A DNA stretch of 64,000 nucleotides from contig NZ_LMAS01000005.1 in NCBI RefSeq assembly GCF_001509555.1, positions 195,507-259,506 on the forward strand, read 5' to 3'. The notes beneath the pieces were generated by a model. That model was given only the letters and a program-made list of their open reading frames with translations, was not told where the DNA came from and did no database searches. Origin of the DNA: Bacillus sp. FJAT-29937. GTDB taxonomy: Bacteria > Bacillota > Bacilli > Bacillales > Cytobacillaceae. The position numbers were made by a program, and so were the translations under genes. This document shows positions 36,969 through 43,824 of this stretch, piece after piece; within the stretch, counting starts at the first letter, position 1, and the number at the start of each line of letters is the position of its first letter.

Positions 36969-38331
36969 AAAAATAGAGGAGCAGCTTCATGCTTGGGGAA
37001 AAGAAGAGGAAAAGGTTCCTGCATTTTTTTCAAAAGGGATTGATGAGGCACTAAATAATCTGCCTTCTTTACATAATCCTACGGTGCAACCGAAGCAAAG
37101 AAGGAATAGGATGACCGTGAAAGCAATTGCCGTCTCTGCTGCCGTACTCACATTTGGTGTAATTGGTTCTGGATTCGTCTCTCCAACAATGGCAAAGGTA
37201 TTAAGTGAAGTTCCGATTGTAGGCTCAATCTTTGCCGATTCATCCGATTCTTCTTTGCAAAAAGTGGATGAAAAGGGGCTTGCTACTAAATTAAATGAGA
37301 CCATTACTGACAACGGAGTATCCCTTACAATTACTGAGGCTTACTTCGGAGGCGGGCGCTTAGCCATTGGCTATAAAATCGATACTGACAAGGTTAAATT
37401 AGAGTCATTTGAAAAGTATCAAGGAATACCTTTATCCTTCAAAGCCTTGTTGGATGGTGAAAGATTCACCTATATGTCCGACTTTGAACAAAGTGTAAAG
37501 GATGGAGCGGCATTTGGAATCATTGATATGGGTGTCGGTATAGAATCTGAACTATCAGAGGAGCCAACTCTTCAATTAAACGTAACCGAAATAAGCGGAA
37601 TTAAAGGCTCTTGGAATTTTACTGTTCCGGTTAGTAATAAGGAGACTTTGGCTGCAACTGCATCCTTTAATCCAATGGTATCAACTACATGGGACAAAGC
37701 AACTTTTGTTGTAGAAAAGGCTGAATTTACGCCAGCTGGATCACAAATCATTATTGATCGAACACTTCCAAAAGATGATAAAGATAATTATTCTTTTGCC
37801 ATTTATGATGAAAACGGCACTTCTCTCGGTTTTGCAGGAGGTTCTGGCAGTTCCATTATTGACAAAGGAAATGGCTTTGTTAACTTTAAAGACACGCTTT
37901 TACTCCCTGGGCGTGAAATTGCTCCAAAGGGATTAAATATCGAAGTATTTAATAATCATGGGAAAATGTACGATCCTTCCAATACTGAAATGGTGAAAAT
38001 ACCTTTAGCTGAAACAACATTCCCATATACCATTACTTTTCCTAATGATAGTAAGTTAATGATCACAAACTATGAGCAACTAGCAGATAAAACGATTATC
38101 TATTATGATATTGAAGGAAATCTCGGCTTACAAAATGCCTTTATGGTGCTTGAAGATAAAAATGGAGAAACAATAGTTGGTGATATGAATACAGAACGAA
38201 CAAGTACGGACCAATTATTCTTTAAAAGGGTGTTTGACAAAACGACAGGTCCTATTTCTTTAATCACTGAAGTAGTCAAAACACCTTATATAGATAGCAA
38301 GATGATTAAAGTTAATTTGGAAAATGAATAA
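36961..38331 (+). CDS. DUF4179 domain membrane protein, probable anti-sigma factor
   Basis: A 456-aa protein. The first 45 residues are cytosolic and could hold the sigma factor; one transmembrane helix is at about 48-68 (VKAIAVSAAVLTFGVIGSGF). The extracellular part has a DUF4179 domain (about 75-200) followed by DUF5643-like beta domains to the C-terminus. The 8-base overlap with the sigma gene implies coupled translation. It probably senses an envelope signal, but no signal is known. A terminator follows. Confidence 0.85.
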   Translation: MNRKIEEQLHAWGKEEEKVPAFFSKGIDEALNNLPSLHNPTVQPKQRRNRMTVKAIAVSAAVLTFGVIGSGFVSPTMAKVLSEVPIVGSIFADSSDSSLQKVDEKGLATKLNETITDNGVSLTITEAYFGGGRLAIGYKIDTDKVKLESFEKYQGIPLSFKALLDGERFTYMSDFEQSVKDGAAFGIIDMGVGIESELSEEPTLQLNVTEISGIKGSWNFTVPVSNKETLAATASFNPMVSTTWDKATFVVEKAEFTPAGSQIIIDRTLPKDDKDNYSFAIYDENGTSLGFAGGSGSSIIDKGNGFVNFKDTLLLPGREIAPKGLNIEVFNNHGKMYDPSNTEMVKIPLAETTFPYTITFPNDSKLMITNYEQLADKTIIYYDIEGNLGLQNAFMVLEDKNGETIVGDMNTERTSTDQLFFKRVFDKTTGPISLITEVVKTPYIDSKMIKVNLENE

Positions 38332-38342
38332 TTGTAAAGTGG

Positions 38343-38375
38343 AGCCTCAATTAGTATTATATTGGGCTTCTTTTT
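38343..38375 (+). terminator. Terminator after sigma/DUF4179 operon
   Basis: AGCC(T)CAAT pairs with ATTGGGCT (one bulged T) around 9 nt, followed by TCTTTTT. Confidence 0.65.
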
Positions 38376-38487
38376 ATAGAATTATTATAGTAGAAAAATC
38401 ACCCTATTTAGGCAGAAACTTAAAAGGAAAATATAGTATAATTAAAAAGGTGCATTTTAGGTAAATTTTGTTAAGGGGGCGTTCATT

Positions 38488-38544
38488 ATGACAATTAAGA
38501 AATATTTGAACATAAATCACTATAGGGGGATAACGCCTAATTAA
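38488..38544 (+). CDS. Possible 18-aa leader peptide
   Basis: ATG at 38488 is preceded by TTAAGGGGGCG, a strong, well-placed ribosome site, and encodes MTIKKYLNINHYRGITPN. It ends 43 bases before the acetyltransferase start. It may be a translated leader or a chance ORF; no family can be assigned. Confidence 0.3.
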   Translation: MTIKKYLNINHYRGITPN

Positions 38545-38587
38545 AAAATTGCTTAGGGTTTCCTCTAAATTTGGAAGGGGAAAAGTA

Positions 38588-39043
38588 ATGAAAACAAGTA
38601 AAGTGAAAATTGTAGAATTAAATACGGAAAACTGGTATGAATGCTGCAAATTAGAGGTATTTAAAGAACAAATTGAATATATTGAACCAAATTCAGTTTC
38701 GATAGCCCAGTCGAAGTTTGAACCTACTTTAAAACCATATGCCATTTATTTAGATGAAAAAGTAGTGGGGTTTCTCATGTATAACTCTATTCAAGAAGAA
38801 CTCGATGGTTATTGGATATACAGAATTATGGTAGACAAAGATTCCCAAGGCAAGGGGATTGCGAAAGCTGCAACTGAGTTAATGATTTCAGAGATGGCAA
38901 AATTGCCAAATGCGAAAAAAATAGTTGTAGGATATCATCCAGATAATATTGGTGCACATCGATTGTATGCAAGTTTGGGATTTGTGGATCATGGTGATCG
39001 GTTCGGTAAAGAAATGGCTGTTATTAAATATGTAAATGAATAA
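38588..39043 (+). CDS. GNAT family acetyltransferase, polyamine-type
   Basis: A 151-aa protein; ATG 38588 follows GGAAGGGG, and the longer frame from 38549 has no ribosome site. The GNAT acetyl-CoA loop is IMVDKDSQGKGIAKAA (about 78-93) with the later HPDNIGAHRLYASLGF. The N-terminal NTENWYECCKLEV and Q-E-IEYIEPN pattern resembles spermine/spermidine acetyltransferases (BltD/PaiA-like), but substrate is inferred. Next gene is an FAH hydrolase. Confidence 0.8.
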   Translation: MKTSKVKIVELNTENWYECCKLEVFKEQIEYIEPNSVSIAQSKFEPTLKPYAIYLDEKVVGFLMYNSIQEELDGYWIYRIMVDKDSQGKGIAKAATELMISEMAKLPNAKKIVVGYHPDNIGAHRLYASLGFVDHGDRFGKEMAVIKYVNE

Positions 39044-39113
39044 GCAATGGAACAGTCAGTTTGTAGATTTTCCTTTTTAAAAATAATATGTTTAAATGAA
39101 TGGAGATTTTCCA

Positions 39114-39740
39114 ATGCAAACAATTAAAAATGTCTATTGTGTAGGAAGAAATTATGCTCTGCATGCAAAAGAATTGAATAATGAAATTCCTAAATTTCCT
39201 TTTCTATTTGGAAAAACTACACATGCTGTAGCTTACGCCAATGGTCAGGAAATCGTGCTGCCAGCAAACCGTGGCTCCATTCATTTTGAAGTGGAATTAG
39301 TCATTCGAATCGGCAAACCCTACGAAAAAGGGGCAACAGTCGATGACCTTGTAGATCGCATGGCCGTCGGGATTGACTTTACTTTACGTGATGTCCAAAG
39401 CGAATTAAAGAAAAAAGGACATCCATGGCTATTAGCAAAGAGCTTCCCTAACTCTGCTATATTAAGTGAATTTATTAAATTCCCGGGTGTGAATGAATGT
39501 AAAAGGACAGAGTTTTCTTTAGTGAAGAATGGAGAAACGGTTCAGATCGGTAATATTAAGGATATGATATTTGATATGCAAGAACTAATTGACTATACCG
39601 CCTTAAATTTTGGCCTTGATAAAGGCGATATTCTTTTTACCGGCACTCCTGAAGGGGTTGGACCTATATCGAATGGAGATCAACTTGAACTGCTATGGGG
39701 GGAACAAGTTCTTGGCAATTGTTCCATAAAGCTGAGTTAG
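39114..39740 (+). CDS. Fumarylacetoacetate hydrolase family protein
   Basis: A 208-aa FAH-fold hydrolase of the YcgM/acylpyruvase size class. ATG 39114 has TGGAG at 39101; an ATG at 39096 is an in-frame alternative. Divalent metal ligands are visible: Glu residues in IHFEVELVIRIGK (about 59-71) and Asp in VGIDFTLRDVQ. GTPEGVGPISNGD near the C-terminus is diagnostic. It cleaves C-C bonds in acylpyruvates or decarboxylates oxaloacetate in related proteins; the substrate here is unknown. Confidence 0.85.
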   Translation: MQTIKNVYCVGRNYALHAKELNNEIPKFPFLFGKTTHAVAYANGQEIVLPANRGSIHFEVELVIRIGKPYEKGATVDDLVDRMAVGIDFTLRDVQSELKKKGHPWLLAKSFPNSAILSEFIKFPGVNECKRTEFSLVKNGETVQIGNIKDMIFDMQELIDYTALNFGLDKGDILFTGTPEGVGPISNGDQLELLWGEQVLGNCSIKLS

Positions 39741-39820
39741 GAAAATTGCTATAAGAAATTTTTTAAAAACCCGTTGCTATTTTTTGTAATCTATAATAAT
39801 ATGTATAAAAAATCCATTTA

Positions 39821-40058
39821 AGCACTGATAAGGACATGAGCTACTTTTACGGTTTCCAGAGAGGGAAGGCTTGCTGAAATCTTCCTAACACAAGAAAGTA
39901 TCTTACCGCCTTTGAGCTGTATTGGGGAAACTAAGTATCCAATGCCGTCTATGCAACGTTACTGCACCAGAGCCATAAGTGTTTTTTCTTATGGGAAATT
40001 GGGTGGAACCACGGGTATAACGCACTCGTCCCTTGCTATAGGGATGGGTGCGTTTTTT
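39821..40058 (+). promoter_or_regulatory. T-box riboswitch 1 (threonine specifier ACC)
   Basis: Leader element with AAGGACATGA at its start, the AGAGAGGGAAGG of stem I, the specifier ACC at 39905-39907, the T-box core TGGAACCACGG at 40004-40014, and a terminator AACGCACTCGTCCC/GGGATGGGTGCGTT at 40019-40058 with a T run. Uncharged tRNA-Thr should favour the antiterminator and permit thrS transcription. Confidence 0.92.
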
Positions 40059-40080
40059 ATTTTACAAAAAAATAGTTATT

Positions 40081-40318
40081 GCGATGAGAAGGACATGAAT
40101 TTTTTTACGGCTTTCAGAGAGGGAAGGATAGCTGCGAACTTCCTGGCTTAGGAAAATAATTTACCGCCTACGAGCTATATCAGGGAACTTAAGTATCTGA
40201 TATCGTCCATGCTGCGTTAAAGCACCAGAGCCATAAGTGTTTTTTCTTATGGGAAATTGGGTGGAACCACGGGTATATAACGCACTCGTCCCTTGCATAG
40301 GGATGAGTGCGTTTTTTT
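40081..40318 (+). promoter_or_regulatory. T-box riboswitch 2 (threonine specifier ACC)
   Basis: A second copy in tandem, near-identical in layout: AAGGACATGA start, CAGAGAGGGAAGG, specifier ACC at 40163-40165, TGGAACCACGG at 40262-40272 and terminator 40279-40318. It lies 27 bases before the thrS start codon. The two leaders act in series. Confidence 0.92.
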
Positions 40319-40344
40319 ATTTTAAAAAAAGGAGAGTATTCAAA

Positions 40345-42255
40345 ATGAGTATTAAAGTTCAATTTCAAGATGGACAAATAAAGGAATTTTCAAAGGGCAT
40401 CACAGTGGGAGAGGTTGCCGAGTTCATTAGTAAAAGTTTGAGAAAAAATGCGGTTGCTGGGAGGGTAGACGAGCAGCTGGTGGATTTAAGCTACAAGTTA
40501 GAACAGGATGCTGAATTATCCGTTTTAACTATCGATTCAGAAGAAGGATTGCAAATATTAAGGCATTCCTTAGCACATGTGCTGGCTCAAGCCGTTCAAA
40601 GAATCTACGGAAATGTAAAATTAGGGATTGGACCTGTGATTGAAGATGGATTTTACTACGATATGAAGTTAGAACAAAGCTTGACTTCAGAAGATTTACT
40701 GGGCATTGAAAAAGAGATGGAAAAAATCATCAACGAAAATTTAGAAATTAAACGCATGGAGGTTTCCTATGAAGAGGCTGAACAGTTATTTAAGGAAAAA
40801 GAGGAGCCATTTAAGTTAGAAATATTAAAGGACCTCCCAAAAGGGGAAAAGATCTCTTTATACCAGCAAGGAGAGTTTATTGATTTATGCAGAGGGCCTC
40901 ATCTTCCATCTACTGGTTTTATAAAGGCATTTAAATTAACTCGCGTATCAGGCGCTTATTGGCGAGGGGCCAGCCAAAACGAAGTTCTTCAGCGGGTTTA
41001 TGGGGTAGCTTTTAAAAAGCAAAAGGACTTGAACGAGTATTTGCATTTCTTAGAAGAAGCGGCAAAGCGTGATCATCGTAAACTAGGAAAACAATTGGAG
41101 CTGTTCATGTTTTCAGAGGAAGCGCCAGGAATGCCTTTCTACTTGCCAAAAGGGCAGATCATTAGAAATGAATTGGAGAACTTTTCTCGTGAGCTTCAAA
41201 GCAAGGCATATTATGATGAGGTTCGTACTCCTTTTATGATGAATCAGCAGCTTTGGGAGAAGTCGGGTCATTGGGATCATTATCATGAGAATATGTATTT
41301 TTCCGAAGTTGATGAAACTAAGTTTGCAATGAAGCCGATGAACTGTCCGGGGCATATGCTCATTTTTAAAAACAGTCTCTACTCGTATCGAGATTTGCCG
41401 ATTCGATTGGCGGAGTTTGGGCAAGTTCATCGTCATGAGTATAGCGGGGCTTTAAATGGGATGCTTCGGGTGCGCACTTTCTGTCAGGATGATGCCCATA
41501 TCTTTGTTCGTGAGGATCAGATTGAAAGTGAGATTAAGGAAGTTATTCATCTAGTGGATGAAATGTATAGAACTTTTGGATTCGAATATTCCGTAGAACT
41601 TTCGACTCGCCCTGAAAATTCAATGGGTGATGACAGCCTTTGGGAAATTTCTGAAGGGGCACTGAAAAATGTACTTGAGGATTTAGGCATCCACTATCAT
41701 TTAAACGAAGGCGATGGTGCCTTTTATGGCCCAAAAATTGATTTTCACATAAAAGATGCCTTAAAACGAAGCCATCAATGTGCAACAATTCAGCTTGATT
41801 TTCAAATGCCGGAGAAATTTGATTTGAGTTATATTAATGAAAAAAATGAAAAGGTTCGTCCAGTTGTGATTCATCGTGCTATTTATGGCTCCATCGATCG
41901 GTTCTTTGGGATATTAATTGAACATTTTGCGGGCGCTTTCCCAGTTTGGCTTGCACCGACACAAGTTCAAATTATTCCTGTTTCACATGTTCATTTAGAC
42001 TATTGTTTAAAAATCCAGGCGGAACTGCGGAACTTAGGAGTTAGAGTGGAGATTAATAATCGTGATGAAAAGCTTGGGTACAAAATAAGGGAAGCCCAGA
42101 TGCAAAAGGTACCGTATATGCTGGTGCTGGGGGATCAGGAAGCTAACAATGCTGATGTAAATGTTAGGAGATATGGGGAACAGCAATCCGAAAGTGTACC
42201 ATTTGCGGATTTTAAAGAGAAAATTGTAAAGCAAATAAAAGAGCGCAGTTTATAA
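40345..42255 (+). CDS. thrS: Threonyl-tRNA synthetase
   Basis: A 636-aa class II synthetase. ATG 40345 follows AAAGGAG; the longer frame from 40237 lies inside the T-box. Domains in order: TGS (1-61), editing domain with HSLAH (about 74-78) and CRGPH, then the catalytic core with the zinc Cys334 in MNCPGHM, the HRHEYSG motif 2, and motif 3 in SIDRFFGILIEH (about 512-523), then an anticodon-binding domain. Tandem T-boxes regulate it by threonine supply. Bacillus genomes often have two copies (thrS, thrZ); the tandem leaders recall thrZ. Confidence 0.95.
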   Translation: MSIKVQFQDGQIKEFSKGITVGEVAEFISKSLRKNAVAGRVDEQLVDLSYKLEQDAELSVLTIDSEEGLQILRHSLAHVLAQAVQRIYGNVKLGIGPVIEDGFYYDMKLEQSLTSEDLLGIEKEMEKIINENLEIKRMEVSYEEAEQLFKEKEEPFKLEILKDLPKGEKISLYQQGEFIDLCRGPHLPSTGFIKAFKLTRVSGAYWRGASQNEVLQRVYGVAFKKQKDLNEYLHFLEEAAKRDHRKLGKQLELFMFSEEAPGMPFYLPKGQIIRNELENFSRELQSKAYYDEVRTPFMMNQQLWEKSGHWDHYHENMYFSEVDETKFAMKPMNCPGHMLIFKNSLYSYRDLPIRLAEFGQVHRHEYSGALNGMLRVRTFCQDDAHIFVREDQIESEIKEVIHLVDEMYRTFGFEYSVELSTRPENSMGDDSLWEISEGALKNVLEDLGIHYHLNEGDGAFYGPKIDFHIKDALKRSHQCATIQLDFQMPEKFDLSYINEKNEKVRPVVIHRAIYGSIDRFFGILIEHFAGAFPVWLAPTQVQIIPVSHVHLDYCLKIQAELRNLGVRVEINNRDEKLGYKIREAQMQKVPYMLVLGDQEANNADVNVRRYGEQQSESVPFADFKEKIVKQIKERSL

Positions 42256-42279
42256 TAGTGGAACATATTGATTACCTTG

Positions 42280-42325
42280 GCGAAATAAGGCCGTTCTTTT
42301 AGCCTTATTTCGCTATCAGTTTTTG
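42280..42325 (+). terminator. Terminator after thrS
   Basis: GCGAAATAAGGC and GCCTTATTTCGC form a perfect 12-bp stem around 10 nt; TATCAGTTTTTG follows. Confidence 0.7.
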
Positions 42326-42371
42326 AAAAAGCATATGGTAAAATTTATTGGGGATATTGAAGGTTTTGATG

Positions 42372-42670
42372 GCGTGTTTTAGCAGAAGAACCTCGCAAAC
42401 GCAAAGTATGAACGATTCATAGTGCGTATTTTAGCAGAAGTATCCCGAAAACGCAAAGTATGAACGATTCATCGTGCGTGTTTTAGCAGAAGAATCCCGA
42501 AAACGCAAAGTATGAACGATTCATAGTGCGTGTTTTAGCAGAAGAATCCCAAAAACGCAAAGTATGAACGATTCATAGTGCGTATTTTAGCAGAAGAATC
42601 CCAAAAACGCTAACTATGAACCCATCAAAGTGTGCATTTTGGCTAGAGAATATCCTAAACGCTAACTTGT
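42372..42670. repeat. Tandem array of a 52-bp repeat, 5 good copies plus a degenerate one
   Basis: Copies begin at 42372, 42424, 42476, 42528 and 42580, exactly 52 bases apart; a diverged copy starts near 42634. The unit runs GCGTGTTTTAGCAGAAGAAT onward, then CCCGAAAACGCAAAG and TATGAACGATTCATAGT. Two hairpins are possible per unit: GCGT-TTTT with AAAACGC, and ATGAA-CGA-TTCAT. Copies differ at a few bases. There are no unique spacers, so it is not a CRISPR array, and no ORF runs through it. Confidence 0.9.
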
Positions 42671-42707
42671 AAAAGGAGCACACAAAAAAACAATGAGGAA
42701 ATAAACT

Positions 42708-43010
42708 ATGACCTTAACAAACTATAAAATAGAAGAGCTAAGAGCTGGCATTAATCATGTGTTGAGCAATAAATTGGATTGGGCAGTGAATGAAATTACC
42801 TTTTTTGCCAGCGGGGTTGTAAACGCAGTTTTTCTTGTGGAAGAAAGAAATCTCGGAAGACTTGCTGTCAGAATTCCATGGAGATCAGAAGAAAATATGA
42901 TGGACAAAAATATGAGCGGAGTTAATTTGTTTATTTCATTTATTCCTGACTCTAGAAAAAGAGAACACTATCTCAAGCGTGTTTATGTACTTAGCCAAGA
43001 AATAAAATAA
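42708..43010 (+). pseudogene. Truncated aminoglycoside phosphotransferase-like gene
   Basis: A 100-aa frame with ATG 42708 and GAGGAAATAA upstream. Residues about 28-65 (ITFFASGVVNAVFLVEERNLGRLAVRIPW) match the N-terminal glycine loop and the nucleotide-binding lobe (AVRIP) of aminoglycoside/choline-type phosphotransferases. The catalytic loop and the rest of the roughly 300-aa protein are missing; the tail after residue 75 does not fit the family. It directly follows the 52-bp repeat array. Confidence 0.65.
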
Positions 43011-43035
43011 GGGGCAAAAAAAGGCCCCCTTATTT
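43005..43035. terminator. Bidirectional terminator
   Basis: AAATAAGGGG and CCCCTTATTT form a 10-bp stem between the phosphotransferase remnant (plus) and ridA (minus), with A- and T-rich flanks serving both strands. Confidence 0.8.
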
Positions 43036-43047
43036 AACTAATATTTA

Positions 43048-43434
43048 TTATCTTGCAGCCCAAGCCTCAATCTCCACCTTGATTTCTGGCCGTGCTAAAG
43101 CTGAAACATACGCCAATGTTGTAGCAGGAGGGGATTGATTATGAAATTCGCTCCATTTTTCCAAAAAGATTTCTCTATTAATATTTTCAGTGAACCAAAA
43201 ATTCACTTTGAAAACATTGTTTACGTCTACACCTTCACTTTTTAAAATGGATTTAATATTTTCTAAAGCATTGGCAAACTGCGTTTCTATATCAGTTGGA
43301 AGGATCCCGTCCTTTTCATTTCCGAGTTGACCAGATAACACAATTATTTCAGCATCCCTCGGCACAACGGTTACATGATGATATTGGGCGATGGGGGGAG
43401 CAACATTATTAGGATTTGATTTGATTATGTTCAA
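43048..43434 (-). CDS. RidA family protein
   Basis: A 128-aa trimeric enamine/imine deaminase-like protein (YjgF/UK114 fold). The family core is present: AEIIVLSGQLGNEKDG, QFANALENIKSILKSEGVDVNNVFKVNFWFT, and the C-terminal RPEIKVEIEAWAAR. The Arg of that last block normally binds the substrate carboxylate; the sequence ALARPEIKVEIEA retains it. TTG start at 43434 with AAAGGAGA upstream on the minus strand. Confidence 0.88.
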   Translation of the reverse strand: MNIIKSNPNNVAPPIAQYHHVTVVPRDAEIIVLSGQLGNEKDGILPTDIETQFANALENIKSILKSEGVDVNNVFKVNFWFTENINREIFLEKWSEFHNQSPPATTLAYVSALARPEIKVEIEAWAAR

Positions 43435-43490
43435 AATGGATTCTCCTTTAATTTTGAAAAGTTATTGCTTTTTTTGAAAAAATGAATTTC

Positions 43491-43778
43491 CTATTGAGTC
43501 ACTACAGCGAATCCCATCCATCCAATAAGTAAAATATTTGGGGAAATCAACAATGCTGATAGCCACCTGAAGTTTCTTTTTAGGGATAAGGCTGCTCCAA
43601 GGTAAAAGAATGGAAATATCAAACCCCACCATTCAAAACGTGGTGTTGCTGCTAAGTAAAGTGATAATGGTGTTATCAGCAGGCAGGAAATCACAAGCAA
43701 TATTGGCTTCTTTAAGCGTAAACCAATAATTGATAATACGATTGAAGCAATCATAAAAGGCCAAAAGAATAATCCCAT
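43491..43778 (-). CDS. Small membrane protein, unknown function
   Basis: A 95-aa protein with three to four hydrophobic helices (about 2-21, 27-45, 50-65, 74-92). ATG 43778 follows TAAGGAGGA; the longer frame to 43985 overlaps helD and lacks a ribosome site. No family was recognised. It lies 46 bases downstream of helD and could be the last gene of that transcript. Confidence 0.7.
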   Translation of the reverse strand: MGLFFWPFMIASIVLSIIGLRLKKPILLVISCLLITPLSLYLAATPRFEWWGLIFPFFYLGAALSLKRNFRWLSALLISPNILLIGWMGFAVVTQ

Positions 43779-43824
43779 AGAAGTCCTCCTTAAATCTTTC
43801 TCATTAGAACCTGAATATTCGTTT

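Noticed and set aside
39912..40151. 79-codon frame with an ATG at 39912
   Set aside because: It lies inside the two T-box leaders, crosses a terminator, and has no ribosome site.
42372..42670. Tandem repeats as a CRISPR array
   Set aside because: Units abut with an exact 52-bp period and no unique spacers, no leader or cas genes nearby.
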